This document shows, piece after piece, positions 26,508-35,288 of a stretch of 61,091 nt of DNA (position 1 is the stretch's first letter; the number at the start of each line of letters is the position of its first letter). Below the pieces are notes generated by a model. The model worked only from the letters and a program-made list of their open reading frames with translations, had not been told where the DNA came from and made no database searches. The stretch covers positions 41,712-102,802 of the forward strand of contig NZ_FAOO01000003.1 in NCBI RefSeq assembly GCF_900070205.1, read 5' to 3'. The stretch is from Candidatus Thermokryptus mobilis (GTDB lineage: Bacteria > Bacteroidota > Ignavibacteria > Kryptoniales > Kryptoniaceae). Both the position numbers and the translations under genes were made by a program.

Positions 26508-27530
26508 TTACGATTTCTTGAAGCTGTTTGTTATGCTGACAAGTTCTTCAAGTTTTTTCTTTGCCTTTCCTGAATCTATCGCCTCTTGAGCTATTTTTAT
26601 CCCCTCTTGAATTGAATCAGCAAGACCAGCGATATAAACAGCAGCTCCAGAGTTTAAAAGTACCACATCTCTTTGCGGTCCTTTTTCGCCGTCAAAAATT
26701 TTCTTGATTATTTCTGCGTTTGTTTTCGCATCTGCACCAAGGATAAGATTTAAATCCCATTTTCTAAATCCAAAATCTTCGGGTTTTATCTCATAAGTTT
26801 TTATCTCACCATTTTTCAACTCACTTACTTTCGTATGCCCTGAGATTGAGATTTCATCAATACCACCGGCACCGTGTACAACAAGTGCGTGTTTTTTCCC
26901 TAGCTCTTTTAAAACAAGCGCTATTTTTTCCGTAAGTGATTCAGAAAATACGCCAATTATTTGTCTTTTTGCTTGAGCGGGGTTAGTTAAAGGTCCAAGT
27001 ATGTTGAAGATTGTCCTTATCCCAAGCGCTTGTCTTACTGGTCCGGCGTATTTCATTGCGGTGTGATATAGCGGGGCGTAGATGAAAGCAATGCCTATTT
27101 CTTCAAGGCACTTTTTTGCTTCTTGTGGGGAAAGTTCAATATTTACGCCAAGTTCCTTTAAGACATCAGCGCTTCCGCATTTGCTTGAAACGGCTCTGTT
27201 TCCATGTTTTGCAACTTTTGCGCCACAGGCGCTTGCAACTATTGCCGATGCAGTGGAAATGTTAAATGTTCCAACTTCATCCCCCCCAGTCCCACATGTA
27301 TCAATTAAATTTTCGTCGTCAAAATCAATTTTTACTGCTTTCTCAACCATTGCTTTTGCACAGCCAGCTATCTCGTGAGGCGTCTCCCCCTTCATGCGCA
27401 ATCCAACAAGGAAACCGGCAATTTGCGCTTGCTCTGCTTCCCCCGACATTATTTGTTTCATCGTGAAATAGGACTCTTCAAAAGTTAAATCCTCACCACT
27501 GACAAGCTTGGCTATTGCATTCTTTATCAT
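26508..27530 (-). CDS. trpD: Anthranilate phosphoribosyltransferase
   Basis: A 340-residue type III phosphoribosyltransferase that joins anthranilate to PRPP. Motifs: DTCGTGGDEVGTFNIST for the PRPP glycine loop, KHGNRAVSSKCGSADVLKELG, and RTIFNILGPLTNPA. Normal length and complete. It is the first trp gene of this string; 51 bases separate it from the upstream ABC permease and no promoter or attenuator stands out in that gap. Confidence 0.97.
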   Translation of the reverse strand: MIKNAIAKLVSGEDLTFEESYFTMKQIMSGEAEQAQIAGFLVGLRMKGETPHEIAGCAKAMVEKAVKIDFDDENLIDTCGTGGDEVGTFNISTASAIVASACGAKVAKHGNRAVSSKCGSADVLKELGVNIELSPQEAKKCLEEIGIAFIYAPLYHTAMKYAGPVRQALGIRTIFNILGPLTNPAQAKRQIIGVFSESLTEKIALVLKELGKKHALVVHGAGGIDEISISGHTKVSELKNGEIKTYEIKPEDFGFRKWDLNLILGADAKTNAEIIKKIFDGEKGPQRDVVLLNSGAAVYIAGLADSIQEGIKIAQEAIDSGKAKKKLEELVSITNSFKKS

Positions 27531-27581
27531 TAGGGAATCTTTTTTGCAAAAATTTAAACTTCAAAACGGAAAATATCAAAT

Positions 27582-28805
27582 TTACTCGTATCTTAACGCT
27601 TCCACCGGGTTAAGGTTTGCTGCTTTTCTTGCGGGATAAAAACCGAAGAAAATCCCAACCCCAGCTGAAAATCCAAATGCAAGGAGAATCGCTCCAACTG
27701 AAATGAAAACAGGCCAGCCAGCAAAACCTGATATTATCTTTGAAAGAACCACCCCCAAAATTATACCGAAAATTCCGCCTGTAGCAGTTAAAACAACAGA
27801 TTCAAGTAAAAACTGGAAAAGTATATCTCTTTTCCTTGCCCCAACTGAAATTCTTATGCCGATTTCTCTTGTCCTTTCTGTCACAGAGACGAGCATAATG
27901 TTCATCACACCGATACCGCCAACTATTAAAGAAACCGAGGCAATGCTTCCAAGTAAAATGGTCATAATCCTTGAGGTCTCCTCTGCAGCTGAGGCGATTT
28001 CGGTTTGCGTTCTAACGGTAAAATCGTCTTCTTGCCAAGGTTGAATTTTATGTTTTTCTCTTAACACTTGGGTGATTTGCTGTTGTGCAACCGGGATTAA
28101 ACTTTGATTTACAGCTGAAACGAGGATTGATCCGATGAAGAAAAATCTTGAAAGTCGCGACATTACGGTTGTGTATGGCGCAACAATTATATCATCTTGA
28201 TCTTGTCCCATAACATTTTGACCTTTTGGTTCAAGGACGCCAACAACTTTAACTGGGACGTTTCTTATTCTTATTATTTTTCCAACGGGGTCTTCTTCAT
28301 CGCCAAAAAGTGCATTTTTAACCGTTTGTCCTATGACGCAAACTTTTGCCCCTGCTTTCACATCTTGTTCGGTAAAATAATTCCCAGCCGAAAGTCCCCA
28401 AGCCCTTATCTGAAAATAATCCGTATTCACCCCGTAAATTCCAGTACGCCAATTGTTGTTTCCGTAGATAACTTGACTCATCGTTCTGACTATAGGAGTT
28501 GCAAATGCAACCGCATCGCATTGTGTTTTTATCGCTTCAACATCTTCTATAGTTAATCTACTTGTGAAGCCAGCTTCCATTCTGACCCTTCCCGTTTGCG
28601 TTTGAGCTCCTGGAAATACAACGAGAACATTCGTCCCAAGGGACTCAATCTGTTTCTGAACGGAATATTGAGCACCTTGACCGACAGCGACCATAGCTAT
28701 TACAGCTGCAACACCGATTATTATCCCAAGAATCGTCAAAAAAGAGCGCATCGGGTTGCTCTTTATTGAGTGATATGCTGAAAGGATTGTATCTTCAATA
28801 TTCAT
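27582..28805 (-). CDS. MacB/FtsX-type ABC transporter permease
   Basis: A 407-residue permease: one helix near residues 18-42 after SIKSNPMRSFLTILGIIIG, a periplasmic MacB-like core domain (about 45-240), then three helices forming an FtsX domain (about 285-400) with MNIMLVSVTERTREIGIR and the C-terminal ARKAANLNPVEALRYE. These are the marks of macrolide/lipoprotein-type mechanotransmission exporters. No ATPase or membrane-fusion gene is adjacent, so its partners are encoded elsewhere. It lies in the pyr-trp string, 51 bases after pyrC. Confidence 0.92.
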   Translation of the reverse strand: MNIEDTILSAYHSIKSNPMRSFLTILGIIIGVAAVIAMVAVGQGAQYSVQKQIESLGTNVLVVFPGAQTQTGRVRMEAGFTSRLTIEDVEAIKTQCDAVAFATPIVRTMSQVIYGNNNWRTGIYGVNTDYFQIRAWGLSAGNYFTEQDVKAGAKVCVIGQTVKNALFGDEEDPVGKIIRIRNVPVKVVGVLEPKGQNVMGQDQDDIIVAPYTTVMSRLSRFFFIGSILVSAVNQSLIPVAQQQITQVLREKHKIQPWQEDDFTVRTQTEIASAAEETSRIMTILLGSIASVSLIVGGIGVMNIMLVSVTERTREIGIRISVGARKRDILFQFLLESVVLTATGGIFGIILGVVLSKIISGFAGWPVFISVGAILLAFGFSAGVGIFFGFYPARKAANLNPVEALRYE

Positions 28806-28856
28806 AGCTTACCACCAACTTTTTTTAATTTAGATGAAAAAATCAAGCTAAAAGTT

Positions 28857-30161
28857 TCAAAGTGATGACCAAAAAACTTTACCGTTGTTTATTATTCCGA
28901 GGGGTTTGCCTTTCAATTTCCAGCCGATGAAAGGGGAATTCTTTGATTTTGATTTGAATTTTCTTTCGTCCACAATCCATTCTAAATTTGGGTCAAGCAA
29001 AGTTAAATTTGCTTTCTCGCCTTCACTTATTTTTACTGGTTCAAGACCTAGAATTTTTCTCGGGTTGATGCTTAAAAGCTCAATCATTTTATGGATTGTG
29101 ATTATCCCTTTATTTACAAATTCACTTAAAATTAATCCAACGGTTGTTTCAAGTCCTATAATTCCAAATGGAGCTGAAGCAAAGTCGGATTCTTTTTCCT
29201 CGGGCGCATGCGGAGCGTGGTCGCTTGCGATCGCATCTATTGTACCGTCTTTAAGAGCTTCAACCAAGGCATCAACATCGTCTCCACTTTTGAGAGGTGG
29301 GTTAACTTTTAGATTTGTGTCATAGTTGGATTTCCAGATATCTTCGTCTGTCAAAAGTAAATGATGGGGGGTAACTTCAGCGGTGATGTTTAAACCTGCA
29401 TCTTTGAATTTTTTTAGAAGTTCAATGGAGCCACGGCTACTTATATGTGCGATGTGATATTTTTCTTTCTTTATCTTTGGTTTGAGATAACTTAACAATC
29501 TCAAGTCGCGATACAGAATTATTTCTTCGCTTATGTCTGGATATGGAGTTAAACCTAAAATTGTTGACCAGTATCCTTCATTAGCAAGTCCATTTCCACT
29601 AAGCGTTTTATCTTCACAGTGCTGGATTATAGCTTTGTCAAACATGCTGATATATTCAAATGCTTTTCTCATAACGCTTGAATTTTGGACGCAGTTTCCG
29701 TCATCAGAGAAAGCAATTGCACCAGCTTCAACAAGTTCAGCAATGGGTGCGAGCTCCAGTCCCTCAATTCTTTTTGTTATCGCTCCGATGGGATAAACAT
29801 CAACGATTCCACCGAGCGCTTCTTTTGATTTTTTCTTAACATATTCAATTACGCTTGGGTCATCAGCTGTTGGGTTTGTGTTCGGCATACAACAAAGGGC
29901 TGTAAATCCACCATTCGCACCAGCTTCAATCCCCGTTTTAATTGTTTCTTTATGTTCAAAGCCGGGTTCGCGCAAATGAACATGCATGTCAATAAATCCA
30001 GGCGAAATTATCTTGTTGGTGAAGTCATAGACCTGAAAATTTTCGTTTTCCTCAATTTTACCTATTTTTTCAATTTTTCCGTCAACTATGAGAATGTCCG
30101 CAATCTCATCAAGTTTTTGTGCAGGGTTTATTATGCGTGCGTTTTTGAAAAGAATTTTCAT
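28857..30161 (-). CDS. pyrC: Dihydroorotase (class I)
   Basis: A 434-residue amidohydrolase that closes carbamoyl-aspartate to dihydroorotate. Metal ligands His60 and His62 are in DMHVHLREPG; the conserved Asp is in SDDGNCVQ, with later His in IQHCEDK and HISSRGS and the catalytic Asp in ASDHAPHAPEEK. The length and motifs fit the long class I enzymes that can associate with aspartate carbamoyltransferase, encoded 20 bases upstream. Confidence 0.96.
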   Translation of the reverse strand: MKILFKNARIINPAQKLDEIADILIVDGKIEKIGKIEENENFQVYDFTNKIISPGFIDMHVHLREPGFEHKETIKTGIEAGANGGFTALCCMPNTNPTADDPSVIEYVKKKSKEALGGIVDVYPIGAITKRIEGLELAPIAELVEAGAIAFSDDGNCVQNSSVMRKAFEYISMFDKAIIQHCEDKTLSGNGLANEGYWSTILGLTPYPDISEEIILYRDLRLLSYLKPKIKKEKYHIAHISSRGSIELLKKFKDAGLNITAEVTPHHLLLTDEDIWKSNYDTNLKVNPPLKSGDDVDALVEALKDGTIDAIASDHAPHAPEEKESDFASAPFGIIGLETTVGLILSEFVNKGIITIHKMIELLSINPRKILGLEPVKISEGEKANLTLLDPNLEWIVDERKFKSKSKNSPFIGWKLKGKPLGIINNGKVFWSSL

Positions 30162-30181
30162 CTTGTAGAGAAATTTTATTT

Positions 30182-31105
30182 TTAATTTCCCATCGTCCCA
30201 AGCAGATAAAGAATTGCCATTCTCACAGCCACACCATTAGTTACTTGCTCAAGTATGACAGAATGTTCACTATCGGCTACATCTGAAGATAGTTCAACTC
30301 CGCGATTTATCGGTCCTGGGTGCATTATCAGAATTGGTTTCGTTGCTTTTTCAAGCTTTTCCCGGGTTATGCCAAAGTGTTTGTGATATTCTTGAAGCGA
30401 TGGGATGAAGGCAGAATTTTGTCTTTCAAGTTGGAGTCGTAGGACATTTAAGACATCAACTTTTGGAATCACATCTTCAATGTTATGATAAATTTCAACG
30501 CCGAGTTTTTCAATCTCTTTTGGTATTAGCGTCTCTGGACCGCATACTGAAACATTTGCCCCAAGCGTTTTAAGACCGAATATATTTGACCTTGCAACGC
30601 GACTATGAAGTATATCTCCAACTATGCAGACATTTATGCCTTGAACTTTACCGAGCTTCTCTCTTATTGTGAATATGTCAAGAAGGGCTTGGGTTGGATG
30701 TTCGTGAGTTCCATCTCCAGCGTTTATGACATTCGCATCAATTATCTTTGTAAGAAAATGTGCAGCACCTGAAGATGAATGCCTTATCACAACCATGTCA
30801 ATTTTCATCGCTTCAATGTTTTTAATCGTATCCTTAAAGGTTTCTCCCTTTGCTATGCTGCTTCCAGCGGTTGTGAAATTGACGACATCGGCTGATAATC
30901 TTCGCTCAGCAAGTTCAAATGAAATCCTTGTCCTCGTTGAGCTCTCAAAAAATAAGTTTACAATGGTTTTCCCTTGCAGGGTTGGGACTTTTTTAATGGG
31001 TCTTTCAAGAACTTCTTTAAATGAGACCGCTGTATTGAGAATGAGTTCAATATCTTCCTTCGGCATACCTTCAAGACCCAGAAGATGGCGACTCTTAAGA
31101 GGCAT
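30182..31105 (-). CDS. pyrB: Aspartate carbamoyltransferase catalytic chain
   Basis: A 307-residue transcarbamoylase. The carbamoyl-phosphate loop FFESSTRTRISFE (52-64), the HEHPTQALLD segment and the HPGPINRG loop are all present. No regulatory chain pyrI is adjacent; the association with a class I dihydroorotase gene suggests a PyrB-PyrC complex. The gene is separated from pyrR by a 57-base gap that contains an intrinsic terminator, so its expression probably depends on read-through. Confidence 0.97.
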   Translation of the reverse strand: MPLKSRHLLGLEGMPKEDIELILNTAVSFKEVLERPIKKVPTLQGKTIVNLFFESSTRTRISFELAERRLSADVVNFTTAGSSIAKGETFKDTIKNIEAMKIDMVVIRHSSSGAAHFLTKIIDANVINAGDGTHEHPTQALLDIFTIREKLGKVQGINVCIVGDILHSRVARSNIFGLKTLGANVSVCGPETLIPKEIEKLGVEIYHNIEDVIPKVDVLNVLRLQLERQNSAFIPSLQEYHKHFGITREKLEKATKPILIMHPGPINRGVELSSDVADSEHSVILEQVTNGVAVRMAILYLLGTMGN

Positions 31106-31134
31106 AGTTTTTCCAAGTTTTGTTTATAATAAAC

Positions 31135-31162
31135 AAAAAAGCCGAAACCAAACGGTTTCGGC
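31135..31162 (-). terminator. Intrinsic terminator between pyrR and pyrB
   Basis: Read on the minus strand, GCCGAAACC (31162-31154), loop GTTT, GGTTTCGGC (31149-31141) and then six T residues (31140-31135). This is a perfect 9-bp stem with a U tract, directly after the pyrR stop codon and before the co-directional pyrB. Its position inside an operon suggests attenuation rather than simple operon ending. Confidence 0.88.
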
Positions 31163-31702
31163 TTAATCGTGTTCAATTAAGAGGACGGAGTCCTCTCCGT
31201 CCACTTCTCGTAGGCTTACCTTTACCTCCTCGTTTAAGTTCGTTTTAATTTTTTTACCGACAAAATCGGGTTGAATTGGGAGTTCCCTGTTACCGCGATC
31301 TATCAAAACGACAAGTTGAACCGTTTTGGGTCTGCCAAAATCAATCAACTCATCAAGCGCAGCTCTTACGGTTCTTCCAGTAAATAACACATCGTCAACA
31401 AGTATTATGTCTTTGTCGTCAATTGTGAAATTTATTTCTGTTGTTTTAACCTCTGGCTGTCTTAATTTTAGTCGGACATCATCTCTGTAGAATGTTATAT
31501 CAAGGACGCCGACGGGGATTTGTGTTTTTTCAATTTTTGAGATTTTTTCCGCCAGACGTTTAGCTAAAAATTCACCTCTTGTCCTTATTCCTACGATGGC
31601 GATGTTTTTCGTGCCTTTGTTTCTTTCTATTATTTCGTGAGCTAGGCGGTTTAAAGTTCTTTCAATATCGTTTTCATCCATGATTTTTTCCTTCACCCGC
31701 AT
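31163..31702 (-). CDS. pyrR: PyrR: pyr regulator / uracil phosphoribosyltransferase
   Basis: A 179-residue type I phosphoribosyltransferase. The PRPP loop is IILVDDVLFTGRTVRAAL, and RTRGEFLAKRL and DITFYRDD are also family features. In Bacillus-type systems PyrR binds mRNA with UMP and promotes attenuation upstream of pyr genes. The start at 31702 aligns end-to-end with Bacillus PyrR and has GGAG seven bases upstream; a second ATG at 31681 is possible. A terminator follows the stop codon before pyrB, consistent with an attenuator function. Confidence 0.94.
   Translation of the reverse strand: MRVKEKIMDENDIERTLNRLAHEIIERNKGTKNIAIVGIRTRGEFLAKRLAEKISKIEKTQIPVGVLDITFYRDDVRLKLRQPEVKTTEINFTIDDKDIILVDDVLFTGRTVRAALDELIDFGRPKTVQLVVLIDRGNRELPIQPDFVGKKIKTNLNEEVKVSLREVDGEDSVLLIEHD
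31183..31202 (-). promoter_or_regulatory. Candidate PyrR-binding hairpin at the 3' end of pyrR
   Basis: On the minus strand GGACGGAG-AGGA-CTCCGTCC forms a perfect 8-bp stem 20 bases before the intrinsic terminator. It contains CGGAGAGG, which fits the CNGNGAGG core of the Bacillus PyrR-binding loop as I remember it. It lies in codons for the C-terminal VDGEDSVLL of PyrR, so coding constraint could explain part of the match. No clear antiterminator pairing was found. Confidence 0.35.
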
Positions 31703-31728
31703 CTACCGTCTCCATAAAAATTTTTGTA

Positions 31729-31757
31729 AAGATAAAAAGTTGCAAATAAAAAATCAA
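31729..31757 (-). promoter_or_regulatory. Probable promoter of the pyr-trp gene string
   Basis: Minus strand: TTGATT (31757-31752), 17-base spacer, TATCTT (31734-31729). It points into pyrR, whose start is 27 bases from the -10 element. It lies back to back with the promoter of the plus-strand lipid gene. Confidence 0.45.
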
Positions 31758-31772
31758 ACTCCCCAAAACCCA

Positions 31773-31801
31773 TTGATTTTTTCCATCGCTTGAGTTATAT
31801 T
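31773..31801 (+). promoter_or_regulatory. Probable promoter of the serine palmitoyltransferase-like operon
   Basis: TTGATT (31773-31778), 17 bases, TATATT (31796-31801). The elements match those before the tRNA genes in this window. Transcription would start near 31808, leaving a leader of about 35 bases that holds an eight-codon open frame (31831-31857) overlapping the gene start. Confidence 0.6.
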
Positions 31802-31843
31802 AAAGTAAAATTGAAGGAGAAAAATTAATTATGGAGGTAGAAA

Positions 31844-33043
31844 TTGGATCTTTTTGACAAATGTTATGCCTTCAAAAGGCACGAAGAAGTTAAAGCGATG
31901 GGGCTTTATCCTTATTTCCAGCCGATTTATGAGAATTACGGTCCGATTGTTAAGATGGACGGTCGGGAGATAGTTATGGCTGGCTCAAACAATTACCTCG
32001 GCTTGACAACAGACCCTCGCGTTAAAGAAGCAGCAATTGAAGCAATTAAAAAATATGGAACTGGATGCTCGGGGTCAAGATATTTAAACGGGACGCTTGA
32101 TATTCATATCAAACTTGAAGAGCAACTTGCTGAGTTTGTCGGGAAAGAAGCGGCTCTTCTTTTCAGCACTGGCTTTCAAACAAATCAAGGCGCAATTGTT
32201 CCGTTGATCGGAAAAGATGAATATGTTTTATCAGACAAGGATAATCACGCAAGCATAGTTCAGGGAACCTTGATATCAAAGGGTTTGTGGGGTAGTGATG
32301 TTTTAGTTAGGTATAGGCACAACGATATGCAACATCTTGAGGAAGTCATCTCAAAACTTCCTCTTGAAGCTGGCAAATTGATAGTCACTGATGGGGTTTT
32401 CAGTATGAGTGGGAACATAGTTAATTTGCCAGAGCTTGTCAGAATAGCTCGCAAGTATAACGCGAGAATAATGCTTGACGATGCTCACGGGCTTGGGGTC
32501 CTTGGCAAGGGTGGACGCGGAACCGCGAATCATTTCGGGCTTGATAGTGAAGTTGATATTATAATGGGAACTTTCAGTAAAAGTTTCGCCTCTTTGGGTG
32601 GTTTCATAGCTGGTGAAAAGCCAGTGATTGATTACATTAAGCATCACTCCCCTGCTTTAATTTTCAGTGCAAGTATGACCCCGGCACAAGTCGCTGCTGT
32701 TTTGAAAGCACTTGAGATAATAAAGTCCGAACCAGAAAGAATTGAACGACTTCATTACAATGCAAATAAGGTAAGACGTGAGCTGAAGAACCTTGGTTTT
32801 AGAGTACTTGACGGGCAGACACCGATAGTCCCGGTCGTCATAGGTGAGGACCTATTGACATTTAAGTTTTGGAGATTACTTTTTGATAACGGCGTTTTTG
32901 TCAATGCGGTCATAAGTCCAGCGGTCCCACAAGGGATGCAACTTTTAAGGTTAAGCTTTATGGCAACTCATGAGGATAAGCACCTTGACATAGTAATTGA
33001 AAAATTTGAAAAGGTTGGGAAAGAACTAGCTTTGATTGATTAA
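31844..33043 (+). CDS. spt: Alpha-oxoamine synthase, probable serine palmitoyltransferase
   Basis: A 399-residue PLP enzyme that condenses an acyl-CoA with an amino acid. PLP lysine is Lys246 in [12 protein letters not shown]; other family marks are [40 protein letters not shown]. The N-terminal GLYPYFQPI block and the overall wording are closer to bacterial serine palmitoyltransferases than to BioF or Kbl, and the next gene resembles bacterial ceramide synthase. The start is TTG 31844, set by GGAGG at 31833-31837 and an in-frame stop just upstream. Glycine C-acetyltransferase remains an alternative. Confidence 0.82.
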   Translation: MDLFDKCYAFKRHEEVKAMGLYPYFQPIYENYGPIVKMDGREIVMAGSNNYLGLTTDPRVKEAAIEAIKKYGTGCSGSRYLNGTLDIHIKLEEQLAEFVGKEAALLFSTGFQTNQGAIVPLIGKDEYVLSDKDNHASIVQGTLISKGLWGSDVLVRYRHNDMQHLEEVISKLPLEAGKLIVTDGVFSMSGNIVNLPELVRIARKYNARIMLDDAHGLGVLGKGGRGTANHFGLDSEVDIIMGTFSKSFASLGGFIAGEKPVIDYIKHHSPALIFSASMTPAQVAAVLKALEIIKSEPERIERLHYNANKVRRELKNLGFRVLDGQTPIVPVVIGEDLLTFKFWRLLFDNGVFVNAVISPAVPQGMQLLRLSFMATHEDKHLDIVIEKFEKVGKELALID

Positions 33044-33061
33044 AAAATAAAAGGTGAAAAA

Positions 33062-34189
33062 ATGGCAATTGAAATACGCCGGGCTTTGACCCGGAAAGAT
33101 ATTTTAACATTTATCAAATTCCCCTACCAACTCTACAAAAACCATCCCCAATGGGTCCCGCCACTTTTAATTGAACAAAAAGACCTTGTTGATATTAAAA
33201 AGAATCCGTTTTATAAACATAGCGAGGCGGAATTTTTCCTTGCTTACAAAAATGGTGAGGTTGTCGGAAGAATAGCTGCAATTTTAAATCACAATCATAA
33301 TCAGTTTCATAACGAGAATATCGGTTTTTTTGGATTTTTTGAGAGCGTGAATGATAAAGAGGTATCTTCACGACTTTTTGAAACAGTTGAGAAATGGGCA
33401 ATTAAAAAAGGTCTTGATGAGATAAGGGGTCCTGTAAATCCATCAACGAATGATTCTTGTGGTATTTTGATTGAAGGGTTTGACAAGCCACCCTGTGTTA
33501 TGATGCCTTACAATTATGATTATTATCCTGAACTTTGCGAGAGTTATGGTTTTGAGAAAGCAAAGGATTTGTATTCCTATTACATTTCACAAGAGATGTT
33601 GACACCAAAAGTTATGGAAAGGCTTGAGAAAGGGGTTGAACTCGTCTTGAAAAGGAGAAATGCGAAAATACGACAAGTTGATTTGAAAAATTTTGATGAA
33701 GAGGTCAAAAAAGTTAAAGAGGTTTACAACAACGCCTGGAGTAAAAATTGGGGATTTGTTCCTCTAACGGACGATGAGATAAATCATATTGCAAAGGGCT
33801 TGAAACAAATAGTTGTCCCTGAAATCGCTCTTTTTGCCGAGGTGAACGACAAACCGATTGGTTTTTCGCTTTCAATTCCAGATATAAATCAAGCGTTGAA
33901 ACATCTCAACGGAAGATTGTTCCCGTTTGGGATTTTCAAATTGATTAGATATATGAAAAAAATTACAATGATTCGCGTTCTGATAATGGGGTTAATTCAC
34001 GAATACCGTTTCTCGGGGATAGATGCAGCGTTTTACTACTATACAATTAAAAATGGCATTGCTCTTGGTTACACTGCTGCTGAGCTTGGTTGGGTTCTTG
34101 AAGATAATGAACCGATGAAAAGAGTTGCAGAAAATTTGGGGTCAACCCCCTATAAAAAATACCGCATATACACAAAAAAACTCAAATAA
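33062..34189 (+). CDS. GNAT-superfamily N-acyltransferase, resembles bacterial ceramide synthase
   Basis: A 375-residue protein with a GNAT-like fold: the N-terminal half contains LTRKDILTFIKFPYQLYKN, WVPPLLIEQKDL, GRIAAILNHNHN, GFFGFFESVND and RGPVNPSTNDSCG; the C-terminal half contains a second acyltransferase-like region ending ELGWVLEDNEPM. From memory this matches the family of the Caulobacter bacterial ceramide synthase (N-acylation of the sphinganine-type base). It follows the serine palmitoyltransferase-like gene by 18 bases, which supports the guess. It could instead acylate another amine. Confidence 0.75.
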   Translation: MAIEIRRALTRKDILTFIKFPYQLYKNHPQWVPPLLIEQKDLVDIKKNPFYKHSEAEFFLAYKNGEVVGRIAAILNHNHNQFHNENIGFFGFFESVNDKEVSSRLFETVEKWAIKKGLDEIRGPVNPSTNDSCGILIEGFDKPPCVMMPYNYDYYPELCESYGFEKAKDLYSYYISQEMLTPKVMERLEKGVELVLKRRNAKIRQVDLKNFDEEVKKVKEVYNNAWSKNWGFVPLTDDEINHIAKGLKQIVVPEIALFAEVNDKPIGFSLSIPDINQALKHLNGRLFPFGIFKLIRYMKKITMIRVLIMGLIHEYRFSGIDAAFYYYTIKNGIALGYTAAELGWVLEDNEPMKRVAENLGSTPYKKYRIYTKKLK

Positions 34190-34192
34190 GCC

Positions 34193-35113
34193 ATGCCACT
34201 ACCAAAAGTAGAGAAGATCTGGATGAATGGAAAATTTGTCAATTGGGATGATGCAAAAATCCATGTTCTGTCCCATGTCATTCACTATGGGACAAGTTGG
34301 TTTGAAGGCATAAGATGCTATAACACGAAAAAAGGTTCGGCGGTTTTTCGCCTTAGAGAACATCTGAGGCGACTTTATGATTCAGTGAAAATTTACAGGG
34401 CTGAAATTCCTTACACACTTGATGAACTCATGCAAGCTGTTATTGAGACAATCAAGGTTAACAAATTGAAAGCGTGTTATATTCGTCCGATAGTGTTTCG
34501 CGGTTATTATGAGCTTGGTGTTAATCCGCTGAATTGTCCAATTGATGTAGTCATAGCTGTTTGGGAGTGGGGTAAATATCTTGGAGAGGAAGCAATAAAA
34601 AATGGTGTTGATGTTAAAGTTTCAAGCTGGCGAAGACCTGCGCCCGATACACTGCCTATGATGGCAAAGGTTGGGGCAAACTATATGAACTCTCAACTTA
34701 TCAGAATGGAGGCGGTTGTAGATGGATATGCAGAGGGAATTGCGCTTGATTATCATGGTTTTGTAAGTGAAGGAAGCGGTGAAAATGTTTTCATAGTTAA
34801 GGATGGTGTAATTTACACGCCATTTATTTCAACTGGGATATTGCCCGGGATAACACGGATGTCTGTAATTCAAATTGCTAAAGACCTCGGCTTTGAGGTC
34901 CGTGAAGCGCTTATACCGAGGGAGATGCTTTATATCGCCGATGAAATTTTTATGACTGGAACAGCAACTGAAATAACCCCTGTTGTAAGTGTTGATAGAA
35001 TTAAAATTGGATGTGGAAAGCCAGGTGAGGTGACAAAGGCAATTCAAGGCGCTTTCTTTGACATAGTAGAAAATGGAAACGATAAATATGGATGGTTAAC
35101 TTGGGTTGAATAA
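34193..35113 (+). CDS. ilvE: Branched-chain amino acid aminotransferase
   Basis: A 306-residue fold-type IV PLP aminotransferase. The PLP lysine is Lys159 in [42 protein letters not shown] and [10 protein letters not shown] are IlvE signatures. It transfers amino groups for Val, Leu and Ile. It starts four bases after the acyltransferase stop codon, so it is probably the last gene of this small operon; in a sphingolipid context it could also supply precursors for branched acyl chains, but that is inference. Confidence 0.94.
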   Translation: MPLPKVEKIWMNGKFVNWDDAKIHVLSHVIHYGTSWFEGIRCYNTKKGSAVFRLREHLRRLYDSVKIYRAEIPYTLDELMQAVIETIKVNKLKACYIRPIVFRGYYELGVNPLNCPIDVVIAVWEWGKYLGEEAIKNGVDVKVSSWRRPAPDTLPMMAKVGANYMNSQLIRMEAVVDGYAEGIALDYHGFVSEGSGENVFIVKDGVIYTPFISTGILPGITRMSVIQIAKDLGFEVREALIPREMLYIADEIFMTGTATEITPVVSVDRIKIGCGKPGEVTKAIQGAFFDIVENGNDKYGWLTWVE

Positions 35114-35119
35114 GGGAAG

Positions 35120-35191
35120 CTGCCCCGCGAGGATTCGAACCTCGATTACCTGATCCAGAGTCAGGCGTGTTGCCAGTTACACCACGGGGCA
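35120..35191 (-). tRNA. tRNA-Gln (anticodon CUG)
   Basis: 72 bases on the minus strand fold as a cloverleaf: acceptor TGCCCCG/CGGGGCA, anticodon stem CCTGA/TCAGG with loop CTCTGGA giving anticodon CUG, T arm CGAGG-TTCGAAT-CCTCG, discriminator G. CCA is not encoded. The U1-A72 pair is typical of tRNA-Gln. Confidence 0.95.
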
Positions 35192-35204
35192 GTATTCATT
35201 AAAA

Positions 35205-35233
35205 AATATAATCAAAAGGGCTTAAATTTTCAA
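35205..35233 (-). promoter_or_regulatory. Promoter of tRNA-Gln
   Basis: Minus strand: TTGAAA (35233-35228), 17-base spacer, TATATT (35210-35205). The tRNA begins 14 bases after the -10 element. The spacing and hexamers equal those at 45232 and 59730. Confidence 0.75.
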
Positions 35234-35239
35234 GTTAAT

Positions 35240-35265
35240 AAAAAAGCCCCGACATATGTCGGGGC
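35240..35265 (-). terminator. Intrinsic terminator after the split-Soret cytochrome gene
   Basis: A perfect 20-base palindrome, GCCCCGACAT/ATGTCGGGGC (35246-35265), followed on the minus strand by six T residues. It ends transcription coming from the cytochrome gene and partly abuts the -35 region of the tRNA promoter. Confidence 0.88.
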
Positions 35266-35288
35266 TAATTAGTTTTTACATTATCCCC

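Noticed and set aside
27531-27581. Trp attenuator or leader peptide before trpD
   Set aside because: No Trp-rich small frame or terminator hairpin is seen in the 51-base gap.
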